Part shown: positions 22,409-34,224 of the stretch, piece by piece
How positions within the stretch are numbered: position 1 is the stretch's first letter
Layout: every line of letters starts with the position of its first letter
Assembly (NCBI GenBank): GCA_950295325.1
Contig: OX485803.1
Coordinates: forward strand, 28,646,001 to 28,710,000
Reading direction: 5' to 3'
Length of the DNA: 64,000 nt
Source of the DNA: Polytrichum commune
Taxonomy: Eukaryota; Streptophyta; Polytrichopsida; Polytrichales; Polytrichaceae
Notes under the pieces: generated by a model
Database searches by the model: none
Seen by the model: the letters and a program-made list of their open reading frames with translations, nothing else
Told to the model about the DNA's origin: nothing
Program-made: the position numbers and the translations under genes

Positions 22409-23895
22409 TTTCTGTACATTGCTATGATCAGGGAGAACCGACAGTTAGTTGCAAATGAATTTGATGAGTTAGAGAAATAATTGGTTGAGTTTGAAAAATA
22501 AACAGCTGGAATTTAAGACTGAATTACTGTGAAACAGAAATAGTGACCTCTTACTTGCAAGAACCTCTTACAAGCAAACTCGGACTAAATACGGCACACT
22601 GTGAAACTCCTAAAGCCCATAACATGTTTTCCGCTGGAAACTCTCAGTACAAGGTCAAGAATGTGGAATCTGGAGTACTATGAGATCTGCAAGAGAGGTT
22701 GGTTGGTGAATCCCCAAACCTATGATGCCTACAAGCAAGAACCTCTTACAAGCAAACTCGGACTTTAACTGATTACACCTACAAATCTCAACTGATCATA
22801 CATAAAAATCTCCCTGGTGACTGATTCATGGGCCTCTTATTTCCAGCTCTCTTTACATACTAATTTTTGCTATGTCAAACTATTCAAAGTAACTGTAGAT
22901 GTTATAATATGTTGTTTGCATCTAAGTTTCATGGCTTTACTTGTGCAGATCCCAGAATTAGGAGTGGCTAAATATGCTTCACAGGTACTAGATCCATACA
23001 GGGAAAGCGAGGGTTGCCAACATGTAACCGGACCGACTTGCAAACACTAAGATCTCAATTGGTTATACCTAAAAATCTCCATGATCACTGATTTAAACTG
23101 TTGTTAAACTGATTCTTACAAGCAAGTTGTGTTACGTATTCACAACTCTTTACAAACAAAGTAACAAATTCCAACAAACAAGGTTACAATCTTTGACAAG
23201 CAAAATCACCAATAAAAACAAACAAGAGTTGCACAAACATGAAGCTCAAGAATTGAAGAAACTAACCCGAAATTGTGTTCGATGTAGAGAGATCCACAAC
23301 ACAATGAGGAAGTGTCTTATGAGGAACTTCTCAATGTGTGGCAACCGGAATAGAGTGACCGGCAGAGGCTAATCTTGGAGGGGTTACCGTTTTGGGTGGT
23401 GGGACCCACACGGCCGACACATTTTTGTGGTGGGGCCCACACGTCCGACGCACATCCAAACGTGGATGTCAGATTATAGATGGTGGCCTTTTCCGGCGCC
23501 GTCATACATCATGGACGGCGATGGCCCACCATGGAAATCACTATTAGAGACATATTCCTCTACTGAAAATGAACTTTAAGTTTGGTGTGATCGGGGCATG
23601 AGTGGCCAAACTTTGTTGAGAGTCCAAAGAAATGTCCTGAAAATAGTCAATAAAATATAGTAAGTGGAGCCTTTGGCCGGGCATAGTGTGAAGCCTCCAA
23701 AGGTTAAGCCCAAAGTCCTAACCTTTGGCCATGAACTCCCACGGCCTCTCGACTTGGATGGCCATAGTGTGAAGCCTCCAAAGGCCGAGCCCAAAGTCCA
23801 AACCCAAAGGAGCATCCCACTTTATTCCTTGCTCAAAATAACCCCTCCAATCTAATGGTCAAGATCTTGTCAATGATTGATATTTTAATGAAAAA
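22409..23895. other. Non-coding right arm of Harbinger element 1
   Basis: No gene. It holds 'cagggagaaccgacagttag' near 22428 and 'aacatgtaaccggaccgact' near 23018, both related to segments at 33745-33975 and 38668-38890. A GC-rich subterminal part with repeated 'gaagcctccaaagg' begins near 23660. Confidence 0.5.
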
Positions 23896-23898
23896 AAA

Positions 23899-23967
23899 GT
23901 TCGGCCTCTCGACGGAAGTTTGGGTTGAGCATTTTGCTCGACCCAAACTTTGCTCGAGAGGCCGAAC
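23899..23967. repeat. Subterminal hairpin in Harbinger element 1
   Basis: Arms at 23899-23930 ('gttcggcctctcgacggaag...') and 23936-23967 ('...ctcgagaggccgaac') are complementary at all but a few of 32 positions around a 5-bp loop. Such subterminal hairpins are common in DNA transposons. Confidence 0.7.
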
Positions 23968-24143
23968 TCTTGGCGCCATAACTTCCTAAAAGTGTTGCCA
24001 CCTAGGCTCTTTTGGAGGCGACGTCCTTTGGACTTCGGCCTCTAGTGTGAAGGCCGAGAGGACGAACTTTGGACATTTCTGCGTTTTCATTGGTCCAAAC
24101 GCTTCTCCTCTCGAAGTTTGGCCATAGTGTGAACCGGCCCTAA

Positions 24144-24540
24144 GAGCATCTCCACCCTGCCACGTTAAAGGGACTTGGCAAGCCCTTTAACGCGGCCTTG
24201 GAGAAAAACCTGCCCCACCCCTCCCCAACACCGAGGCCTTGATTGCCAGGGCTCTTCAAACTTCCGGCTCCACTCACTATCCTCGCGGGTGAGCGTTGCT
24301 CTTGCTGCACCCACATTCCGGGGCCTCATCCACTTGCGATTCAGTGAATCGTGCCACTTTTGGGAATCAGGAGCGGTTTTGTACATTACAAGGAATATTC
24401 CTGACAATTTTTCGGCTTGAAGAGCCAGTATGCAAGTAACGGTGGAGGAGTGCCACCCTAAAAAAATTTAGTGCATGCTTCAAGGAGCCCTTCAAAGCGC
24501 ATTTCGAGAGCCTGCCTTTCTGCCCAAGGGTGGAGATGCT
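24144..24540. mobile_element. Tourist-like MITE, 397 bp (element 2)
   Basis: The ends read GAGCATCTCCACCCTG on the left and CAAGGGTGGAGATGCT on the right, an inverted repeat of about 14 bp with one terminal base missing on the right. TAA lies on both sides (24141-24143 and 24541-24543). The TAA on the left is also the right target site of element 1, and that on the right is the left target site of element 3. It has no coding capacity. Confidence 0.85.
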
Positions 24541-24713
24541 TAAGGGCCGCTTTACACTACGATGGAGAAGTCCTCCGGTCAAGAATTTTAGGGGAATTCT
24601 GAAATTTGATTGGTCGAGAGTGACACTCTTGTCCGATGGTGGTTTACACTACGATCAAGAGTCCTTTGGTGGAGAATTTTGTACATGGATGAAATAATGA
24701 CAGTTGGCAACGT

Positions 24714-25335
24714 GGCGACACCAGGGTTGTCTATCCCGATGTCATGATGTGTTGTGCCGTCATGATGTGTCGTGCCATCATGACGTGTCGTGCCGTCATG
24801 ATGTGTCGTGCTGTCATGACGTGTCGTGCCGTCACAGACCCCTCCGTCGCGACACAATAGGGTCCACGTAGGGTCAACCTAGGGGAAAGCTAGTAGGGTG
24901 GGTAAAATACTTACCTTCTTGCCAATGTGGCGTCCTATGTGGCAGAAAAGGCCGACATGGACGTGGATATGCCTAGCGCCAGGTAAACCATTTTGCCATT
25001 TTGTTTATCATTCTGTTAAAATCAAAGTAGTAAAATATGACTAAGAAGGGTGTGGGGCGGACGGGGGGAACGGGGCTAACGGGGGCAGGAACGGGGGGGG
25101 GGCGGACGGGCGCTAGTAATTTTTTCCCCACTTTACCTCTACTTTGTTGACATGTCATCACACGTGGACATCTTACATCCTACGTGTCCGAAATGGGGTA
25201 ATGTAATTACACACAGAATTCGGTAAAATTCAAGTCCATCAGGATAAAGACAGCATCCGGCAGAATGTCGTGACGGCACGACATTATGCCGAGATTAGCC
25301 TCCGTCACGACACAATAGACAACCCTGGGCGACAC
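24714..25335. mobile_element. hAT-type MITE nested in element 3
   Basis: The element spans 24722-25327 (606 bp). It starts CAGGGTTGTCTAT and ends ATAGACAACCCTG. Both sides carry the 8-bp duplication GGCGACAC (24714-24721 and 25328-25335), as expected for hAT. Near the left end lie imperfect tandem copies of 'gtgtcgtgccgtcatga', about 17-18 bp each (24745-24835). The right end has the related 'gtcgtgacggcacgac'. The middle holds a G-rich tract (about 25040-25110). No coding region. Confidence 0.88.
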
Positions 25336-27690
25336 TTTTCCCAAGGGAGTTCTCTGGAGGTCAAGTTTCTTGGGCAACCTCAAAGCCTCGGATAAATAGA
25401 TAGAAACTCCGGTCCTCTTGCGAGGCCGGCGTGAATAAAGTGTATGTTCGTCTTGACAATGAGCCAGTGCCCACCGGGCAAAGGAACATCAAAGCCTTGG
25501 ACAACAAACTTGGCCTCCGGAGAACTCCAACTTCAATAACATATTTCTTCCTTAGAGAAATCTCTCGAGGGGTGTGAGCTCAAATGCCCCTCACCCTTCG
25601 ATTGCGTCCTAGTCCGGGTGAGGGTTCATGAGCCACATTCGAGTTAGCAAATCACAAGTGCACACAAGGAATAGATTGGGAGAAGTGGTGTGTATAACAC
25701 CCTTTTCTTTTATTAAGAACCATCAAGCATTAACAAATACTTGGTTGCTACACAATGTCCATTAACAACTAACCTACTACATTCCCCCCAACACCCCCTA
25801 ACCGCTCTACTTTCTTGCCACAAGCTCAACCTCAGCTCTCGAGTCCCTCTGCTTCCCGGACACCCTTTTGTCTCCTTCGTGCAAGTGTCTCATTAGCCGT
25901 CGCTGGATTCCTCAAGAATTTCGGATGAATCAGCACACGGCCGTGGCCACCGCCACTGCATAGTCACCCCACTCGGCAGCAGTGAAGATGTCGCTTACCC
26001 AAACCGGTTGCTGCTGCGGCCTCCCTACGTAACCGAGGTTAGCATGTGGGCAGGCCACCTCCTCTATCCTTAGCAACGTTGTGCACACCCTGTCTGGGCA
26101 CCTGCACGCTCCTCCGTTCGGCCTGAAGAATGGATGTCACGCTGTCGTCGACTCAATCTCGTAATAACCAGACTTTTGATCGCCACCACCTTCCCTGGTG
26201 GCGCCTCACCTGATGTAGCACCGCAACCGTCCGCAAGATCTTCACTCTAAAAGCCACCACCCCCTGCTCTACCCGAAACGGGAACATCAATCTCTACGTC
26301 TACCTTGTCACCCCAACCCCCTCCAGCTGCCTCGATCCAGTAACGCCCCCGTCTAATTCCCTTGCGATGTCTCCTCTGCCCAGGTGATTGAGTATCCCCG
26401 TGGGGTGCGCTCTCCACCTTACCTCAGGGGGCCTTCAGAGGTCCGCAGATGATCAAGCGTACCCGCTGCTGCGATTGCAGCCCGGATTCCGAGTGTCGAA
26501 TTTTGGCAGGGTGGCATCAACTACAACGCAGTCACCCTTGAATGGTCCATGCTTCATCGGTGGTGCCCGCTCCCGTCGCTACCCAGCCACCTGCAGGTCC
26601 CCTTCCCTTTCACTTTCTGTGTGTTATGGCCGATCTCTACCCAACCGGTGCCGTCTTGGCGTAGCGTCTACTATGAAAGTTTAGACAGGGCCATCTACGC
26701 CCCTCCCGGTGTATTATGCAAATGTTGCTGCGGAGGCCCCTTTAACTGGCGTGAGTAGCCCCTTGCCACCACCTCGCTCTAACAGCCCACCTCCACCTCA
26801 AAGAACCCGAGGTGCTCGGTCGCCCGTTGCCTTTCCGGGGGGTAGTCCCTATCCATCCAGCGAGTAGATGGCATCGTCCCGCGGCAGCAGCTCACCCACA
26901 TTGATGATCAGCGGGTCCGCGGTTGTTATCCTTCGATTTGTTTTGTGGCCGTTTCATCTCCGAACCTCTCTGGCGATCCAACTTGACTGAGTACTTTCTC
27001 CAATCCGACCAAGCCGACACTTCTTCCTTCCCCTCGCATTCTTCCCGATCACACTTGTCTTTTTGGTCCCATTCTGCATCCTGGACCCGTTGTTGGTGCC
27101 ACCAGCATCCTGGTAGGTTAGAATCCCACACCCCACCAGAAGAATTTCACTACCCAACGATCGCCTAGATCCTAACCCCCCCAGGGTGCACTCTCAAAAC
27201 GACAGTGATCCCCCCCCTACACATTCTTTACCAGGGCCTTCTCTAGAAACTCCCCGAAGTGGCTTCAACATGTGATTTCGGAGCTGGTCAATGGAAACTG
27301 TCCTAGGTCTCGCGATTGCTCTGCTCTTCATTCCCTACTCCAATATTGCCCGACCAGCACGACTCCTACACAGATGCGTTGCCCAATGGCTTGAATCTTC
27401 CCCTTGCCGTTCACAATGCCCTCCCATGCACAATAATTTTTTTGCAGGGCTTCGCCCTCTTGCTACCTCTCTCCTCCACTCTACCTCTAAAAACATGCAT
27501 AATGAGCTCCCCTCCTCCTACCTCCCGAGACCCCTCCAACCTCTACCTTTTTTCCCGGGTTGCCCGGCATCTTTCGGGCCGCCCGAGAGAAAAACCGGGT
27601 TGAGACCTTTTCCCTTGGCCTCTCCCTCTTTCAAACCCACTTTCCCTTTTCTTCCATTGACTTCCTCTCCCCCTAGCCTCATAGATAAAT
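25336..27690. other. GC-rich unassigned interior of element 3
   Basis: Several open frames exist on both strands but none has a recognisable domain, and codon-like structure is weak. This stretch is distinctly richer in GC than its surroundings, which suggests captured host DNA or an older degraded insertion. At 27693-27724 it ends in a GATA microsatellite. Confidence 0.45.
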
Positions 27691-27779
27691 AAAACTCATA
27701 GATAGATAGATAGATAGATAGATAAGATAAAAGTAATCCACCATAGTTGTTACCAAGGAATCACGCTCATGTTATGGTA

Positions 27780-28030
27780 TAAGTTGTGAGTCGTTGTGGT
27801 TGTGGTCACCAAGTCATGTTTCCTCGGTTGGTTGAGGAAGGCTGTTAGTATTACACTTAGACGGTCCGAGTTCGATTCCCGTTGAGTTCGTCTGACCGTT
27901 TAGTGCCTTACACATGACTTGGCTAGTGATTTCTAGGCAGGAAATTAGTACCCAACCAACCGGCGCTTACCCATTCTCCTGAGCTATTCATGTAACTATC
28001 GTTCAATAAATAACGGTCATTATTATGACC
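27780..28030 (+). repeat. Possible tRNA-derived SINE
   Basis: 'ggtccgagttcgattcccgt' at about 27863 fits a pol III B box, and 'tcggttggttgagg' about 45 bp upstream could be a degenerate A box. A non-tRNA body of about 150 bp follows. No target duplication or poly-A tail was confirmed. Confidence 0.35.
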
Positions 28031-31000
28031 CCTCCTTTATTCTATTGGTTTTTCTTGGTTTTTCTAAGTACGTTTTTACTAGACTCTCCATTAAACGCTT
28101 ATGTCTTCACATCCCTTTTTTCCTCTAAGGTTAATTTCACTTTTAGCTCCTAATTACCTCTTAGCCTAATTTTACCAAGATATTCAACGCCTCACCTTTC
28201 TCATCACTTGATAATTCCATCAAGCGTGAAATCAACGTATTAGCCATGTTTTTGCGATTAAGGATCAATGTGAGTACGATTTTGGGCTCACAAGGGGTGC
28301 ACTCCATTGTCAAGTTGAACACCACATAATCTACTTTTTACATATAGCATCACCAAAATGGGTCAAAATTTTATCAATTGTTTTTCATGAGTAGATATAC
28401 ACGGTATTTATTACATAGCAAAAAATGATAACCAAATTTGATGATTTTTTTTTAAATAAAAATAAAACATACCGTTTCTAACTAGAATGACGCAAAATTG
28501 AATTGAAACAATTACTACAAAAATTAAGATGCCTAAAAATTTCAAATATTTTCAATGGTTATGCATATGCAGAAAAAATATCATAAATTTTAAAATTATA
28601 TGGCATATAATATAGGGTAGCAAACTTTTATCGCACGTGGTTATGAAACGTAAGGGGGTGTGATGGCCCGAGAGAAATCTTTGCATTATTTTTCTTCCTC
28701 TTTAGTATGACATTTTTGGGAAATACAAAAAAAAATTGTATTATTGAGTTGTCGTATTCTCATTAATACGAAAAATGACAAAAAGTTGTCATATTATTGA
28801 AGGAATATGAAAACATAAGTAATATGAGCTTAAAATATATACAATGAGTTTAAGCAATATAGATGGTATGAAATAATAACTTATAACTCCAAACAATTAC
28901 AAGTATTCTCAAGAACTCTTAAAACAAGAGTCCAAAGATCTTTGGTGTTGCCTACCCAAGTTAGCAACTGCCATCTTATCTAAATTCCCATCTAACTTTT
29001 GGAAACTAATAATTTCATTAACACCAAAATATAAAGAGTTCTCTAATAAGAAACTAGACAACAATGATGCATGACATTTAGCATGAAGATACTGGTGATA
29101 CTATATCACCCGTGTACAAGGCAACATACTAGGCAAGAGGTCACTCTCACCCTAACCATGTCCATTCTACACTAGTAACCCTGATTAACATTAAGTTCCC
29201 AACAATAAGTGAAGTTCCCAAGTGAAAATGGATGTATTTTAGATGTACATTATATAGATGAAGGAAATTCTAGCATTAACTACCTCTTTAATATGACAAA
29301 ATGGAGATTCTATATGTTGAATTATCGAGTGATGTAGTCGTATAAAAGAGGGAGTTTTGAACTAAAAAGTTTGGTCTCGTAAAAATGTGTCGTAATATTG
29401 AGGGTGTCATATTCACGAGGTTGGACTATACCAACATGTAGTTTCTTTAAAAATCAATAAGAAGATAATGTTACCCACTTATATACCTTAATTTGGATGT
29501 ATTATAGAGGTGGAACATTTTCAAATAAATTATTGTCATAAAAGAAGTTCTAAAACAATGCCATATACATTTTATTTTTTTTATCAATACAATGGTCATT
29601 TAGGGGGTAAGGTTTCTACTATGGCCGGCTTTGATAATTTTGTGAATTAGTCCGGTGGACTTCTCCTCTTGGTGAAGTTGTCCAATACACTTCTCCTTTA
29701 GGTGGTTACACTACGGCCGGTCAAGACTTCTTAAGGTATTATTTTATTGGCTCTGTCTGTAGGACAGAGGCTATGCATCAACTTCTTCGTTTCAAGAGCA
29801 AATTTCCTAACCACTTTGCGTTCACACTTGGATGTTACTTGTTCTTGTTATTTTTGGTCCACTTGATTTAATGTGGATGTTAACTATAGTTATATATGTA
29901 TATATATATATGTATATGTATATGTGGGGGCATTCACGGTTGAGGTACTACTTTTGGGACAAAGGACTTAAGGACTTTGTCGCATTGATTTTGGTTTTTA
30001 TCATGATCTACTATTATTTGATCAATAAATTTTACATAAATAAGTAGATAGTTCGTAAGTTTTATCAAAAAATATTATTATTATTATTCAATAACCACCC
30101 TAAACCCTAAACCCTAGGCCACATCAGTGGCATTTTTTTGTTATTTAGGTGTGCATTGGTGGTCAATTATTTCGTGTTATGTATCTTGGTACCTTGGTAA
30201 AAGTGTTATGTGTCCATTCATATAAATTTTTTTGTTCAATTCTAATACTAGACGTTCCTTTTACGTGTGGCCGTGAGTATATGTATATTTGGACATGTTT
30301 GGTGCCACATGTAAAGTTGGGCAATTGCTATTCAATACATATTTGGTTCTATTGGTACACACTTGAACGATGAGTGTGAGGAAAAAAATTGGGATCATTT
30401 CGATTGATTCTTGTTGTCATTTTCATTCCTTTATCCTAAGGTGAACAATTAAGACAACACTCTGAATGTCCTTTAAGGAATCAAAAGGATGTCTTAGATG
30501 ACCCTATTCCTTCTAAATTAACTTTGTCAGTGTACTGGATATGGAGTATGAAATGTAGGTATGATCCAAAATATGCTTCACAATACAAATCTAAGCATAC
30601 CAAGCATGTGAAGTTATCCAAAAAAATCCGTTTTCCGTTAGACGGCCAAAAGTAGTACCCCAACCGTGAATGGCCCCATGTATATGTATATGTATATGTA
30701 GAACTATAATTGCTCCCTAAAATGCATTGAAAGAAATCTCGTTAACTATAGTTATTTCGGCAGTTCTTGATTATTTATTCTAAAAATTTCGAGTGATATC
30801 AAAATCCTTGACCTGCATTTGAGAAGAAGGTGCACAAAATCCAAGAAAGGTTTGGTATAGTAAATAGCCATGGATTGGCATGAGCAAAGTGGACAACTAT
30901 AATTGTAGTCTTTCATAGTAAAGGACAGAGCCTCACGGTTCTACCGTTTTCTTGTTGTCTTTTCATCTTCTCCGGCGTACCATCCCTCGCCTCAAACAAC

Positions 31001-31063
31001 CATGTCTTGGGCAAAAATTCGTGACCAACCATTGCACTTCTCCACCATAGTGTAAAGCGGCCC
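28031..31063. other. Non-coding right part of element 3
   Basis: AT-rich sequence without a recognisable gene. It contains a TATATG run near 29895-29925, two and a half telomere-type CCCTAAA units at about 30098-30118, and 'ttacactacgg' subterminal motifs near 29705. Confidence 0.5.
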
Positions 31064-31066
31064 TAA

Positions 31067-32090
31067 TGCCCTGGGTAGTTTTATGGTGGTTTCAACATTT
31101 TACGACATGACCACATATTTTGATCTGACGGTCTTAGTCTGGGCTAGAGGATAGTTCATCTAGATCTTAGTCATTTTAAATCCAAACGGTTTTTCTTTAT
31201 TCATTAGAGGTATATTATATAGATTCCTCTAAAATGATAGGTAAATCTTTTATCGTCTCAAACTTCAACTGGTTATTTTTCAAACTCAATTGGTTCATCT
31301 TTAAGTAACTACCAGTTCTCTCTGAGGTTTGGTGTGGTAATTGGGGGTTCGGGTTTAAATTTAAGTGTTCCCGGTTAATATGATTATTTATGAATAGTAT
31401 TGGTGGTTCTTTAAACGGATTTAGGGTTTAAGATTTTAACAAATTGGTATGTAGAAGGGTAAAGGGTTTATATCTCAATGCAGTAATTTGGGTTTAAGGG
31501 TTATGGTTATATGAAGATATTTTTATTATGAAGTTGAAATCAAAACAATTGACAATGATTAATTTTGCGGCATTATCTTCTTCTAATGCATGGAGTGTCT
31601 AACTAAAACTTATGTGAATTCTACTTATGTGAATGATTCACTTAAGAACTATACTCAATCTACAAGTATATCTTAACCACACTTCTTGTTTCCAAAGTTA
31701 TTTACATCCTATTGTGAAACTGCTTGTAGTCCAAAATCTACAAATTGTTATAAACTAGTATTATGGTTATAATGTCAACGGCGTAGTCCTGGGTTTAGGA
31801 TACATATTTTGTACACATCTTATTTGGATTTAGGGGAATTTAAGGTTGTCACATTGATACAATGAAGCCTATTGTCATAGCTATGATGTTAATTTTTTTT
31901 TGTATATGTTTCAACATCTTCAGCCCCAACCGCATCCGCTATTCCAAAAGGTCTAGAAAAACGAGAGAGGTCCTTGTGATTGAAGACTCGTCATACCTCA
32001 CGCGCTCACTACCTATAATATTTGCAATAATGATGCATTTGACCACCAATCTTGGGTGCAACTAGTAGAAAGAGCTAAGGCACTACACGC
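31067..32090. other. No gene recognised between two Harbinger relics
   Basis: AT-rich DNA outside element 3. An open frame at 31862-32065 starts with a hydrophobic run but has no family features. Confidence 0.45.
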
Positions 32091-32094
32091 ATTA

Positions 32095-32750
32095 TGATGT
32101 CGTTGAAGGTGATGTTTGGCTTCATGATCATGCATTTAGAGACAAAATATACATAAAAGTTTATCGAATAAATTATGCTTCATTCCAATTTTTAGTTTCC
32201 GAAATAGATTCATATATTATTTTTAATGTTTTAATGTTTGTGAAAGAGCCTATCCATGTACACAAGGTTGTAGGTTTGGTTCTTTATAGGTCGGTACATA
32301 GATAAATTGCCACCTTTATGGCATACCGATTTTGTGTAGGTGCTTCTACAATTCGTAAATTATATATAGATATTTTATCTAATAAACAAAAAATATTTGC
32401 TCGGTATATTTCTACACCGCAAGGAGATAGGTTGCAACATATTATTGATCGTTTTCAATTCATATGTGGGTTGTCAAATATCGTTGGCACAATCGATGGC
32501 TTCCGTGTTTGATTGGCTGAAAAATCAAGCCGTAGTGTCACAAGTGTGTCTGCCAATTTTTATTGTACCCATAAGGGTTTGAACTAAGTGGTCCTACAAG
32601 CTGTTTGTGATATAATTTTTTTAAAAAAAACATTTGTTACAATATGAATAGCGACACAACTGATGATAGAGCATTAAATGAGCTCCTGATGTAAACCACG
32701 TACTTATGGATGATTTCATATCTAACAAATCAACATGAGTTTTAATGAAA
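32095..32750 (+). pseudogene. Decayed PIF/Harbinger transposase fragment
   Basis: The sequence aligns in order with the transposase in element 1: 'VYRINYASFQFLVSEIDSYI', 'YRFCVGASTIRKLY', 'YISTPQGDRLQHIIDRF', and 'GLSNIVGTIDG' holding the first catalytic Asp. It has in-frame stops at about 32302 (TAA) and 32511 (TGA), and further decay afterwards. A trace of the 'APxxxHxxxxDxF' segment may follow near 32690. Second and third catalytic motifs are not found. It is a separate, older copy than element 1, and no matching terminal repeats were seen. Confidence 0.82.
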
Positions 32751-32759
32751 TAATTATTA

Positions 32760-33600
32760 CTAAAATATAATTGACAAACATTTGTGAGACTTTCATCTAG
32801 GCCCACATATATATAATTTGTAGTTATTGCTTGTCGATGGAAATGGTGGTAAATTTTCTCACCGAATGTAAGCATTGCATTTTTCCACATGTTATTTGCA
32901 ATTTCGTCGCCGATATCCTTGAATGTTTTCTCTTTATGAAGTATATTTTTGATGAGTGATGTAGAATAATATTGCTATTAGCAATTTCCATTGGAGGAAT
33001 AACCATGACTAATATATTTATAAAATCCATGTTGTGGATTTTGGGCTTTCTTTTTATTTCTATTTCCATAAAGAGGAGCCCTTTTATAATAAACATTAGC
33101 CAATCTTGAAGTGCGGCTATATGTGCCTTCATCTAACACATTCGGAATATATATCAAAATAACATAATCTAATACTAAAGTCATCGTATTATGGTTATTT
33201 TCACACCATCAAATATGATAAGGGGTGATGATATGGTTGGTACCAAATGATTATCTTAAAATACGTCTTCCCATTGATACTCTTCACTGTTAAATTTTCC
33301 CAAAATCCAATATGATATGATATTAGTAATAATCTTATGTTGAATTGATATATTAAAATAAGCAATGTGCATTGTCATTCCCTTTGGTATTTTCAAAGCC
33401 TCGAGAGTAAACTTGTCTAAAGCAAAAGTGTGTTTGACCTCGCATTGTATAATTAATCCCAAAAAATAATTTTTTTTGTTACTGCCAATAAATTTCTTGG
33501 AGCCTTCTACACTTGCATTATAATTTGAAAGAATTTGAAATATGAAATCTCGAAATTTCCATAACTTTAACATAGGCTTACAACGCACTTTGTAATACGA
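32760..33600 (-). other. Cluster of broken minus-strand open frames, origin unknown
   Basis: Adjacent open frames on the minus strand (about 33588-33256, 33184-32978 and 32890-32760) look like pieces of a former coding region: phrases such as 'FALDKFTLEALKIPKGMTMH' and 'YSRTSRLANVYYKRAPLYGN' have protein-like composition. I do not recognise the family. They could be part of a mobile element or another integrated sequence. No intact gene is present. Confidence 0.3.
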
Positions 33601-33744
33601 TATAGGGTCTCTGACTATATTTCCAAAATCAATTTGCCTAAAATAATCATTTACATACTATAATATGATTCACTTTTGCAATGGAAGAGTATACATACAC
33701 ACCACAAATCCCTAGCCTTTGGACCTTTTGAGGGTTAAACCAAA

Positions 33745-33990
33745 GCAATGAACGGGGAGAATCGACTGCTATTTATGAATGAGCCGGTTGAGTTTGAGAA
33801 ATAAATGATCAAAGTTCAAGATCTTAGAAGAATCACTAACCATTTAAAAATATTCCATAGAATATACCTCAAATTAATGAAGAAAAACCGAGAAATCGTA
33901 ACGTGTAACCGGTTGGATTCGGGAAACACTAGGAACTTGACCGATTGTGCCCAAAAATCTCCCCGAACACTGACCAAAGATACAGTGGAA
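33745..33990 (+). repeat. Dispersed repeat, copy upstream of RPL3
   Basis: It begins 'caatgaacggggagaatcga' and contains 'ggttgagtttgagaaataaa', 'atacctcaaattaatga' and 'aaaaatctccccgaacactg'. The same phrases occur in order at 38668-38895, and partly inside Harbinger element 1 (22428-22510 and 23018-23095). Confidence 0.7.
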
Positions 33991-34099
33991 ATTGGTGAGG
34001 TGGAGGGGTTATGGTCTTGAGGACCGGCAGCGATGATGGACGGATGATTATCCGCTGCTTGGACGTCCATGAATTTCAACATCCATCGATTGGATGACG

Positions 34100-34108
34100 T
34101 TAGGGTTT
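34100..34108 (-). promoter_or_regulatory. Telo-box upstream of RPL3
   Basis: TTAGGGTTT is the complement of AAACCCTAA, the telo-box common in promoters of plant ribosomal protein genes. It lies 117 bp before the RPL3 start codon. Confidence 0.6.
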
Positions 34109-34224
34109 TAGGCGCAGGGCAGGCGGCTGTTTTGCTAGGTTAACTATATGGCCTGCTGTTGCTGAGGTCCTCTTCCTTTTTCGAGCTCCTCTTGCAGCTC
34201 CTCGGCATCGCTGAGGTCGTAACC

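Larger units (their letters stand above)
18633..24143. mobile_element. PIF/Harbinger transposon with TAA target duplication (element 1)
   Basis: The element spans 18636-24140. Its 21-bp terminal inverted repeats are identical: the left begins GGGCCGGTTCACACTATG, and the right is its exact complement at 24120-24140. TAA flanks both sides (18633-18635 and 24141-24143), the duplication expected for PIF/Harbinger. It carries the two usual genes, a DDE transposase on the + strand and a Myb/trihelix-like protein on the - strand. Subterminal copies of 'catagtgtgaagcctccaaa' occur near 23685 and 23765. Identical TIRs suggest fairly recent movement, but the transposase is frameshifted. Confidence 0.92.
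24544..31063. mobile_element. Large non-coding PIF/Harbinger-like element (element 3)
   Basis: The left end GGGCCGCTTTACACTACG (24544) and the right end, whose complement starts GGGCCGCTTTACACTATG (ending 31063), match over about 28 bp with two mismatches. TAA flanks both ends (24541-24543 and 31064-31066). The TIR resembles that of element 1 (GGGCCG then TT, then ACACTA). Subterminal repeats of 'ttacactacg' lie near 24648 and 29705. I find no transposase in its 6.5 kb, so it is non-autonomous. It carries a nested hAT-type MITE and GC-rich DNA of unknown origin. Confidence 0.85.

Noticed and set aside
27840-27910. A functional tRNA gene
   Set aside because: It has a B-box-like phrase but no acceptor stem or anticodon arm that pairs; a SINE is likelier.
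30098-30118. Interstitial telomere repeat
   Set aside because: Only about two and a half CCCTAAA units are present, too few to mean more than chance.
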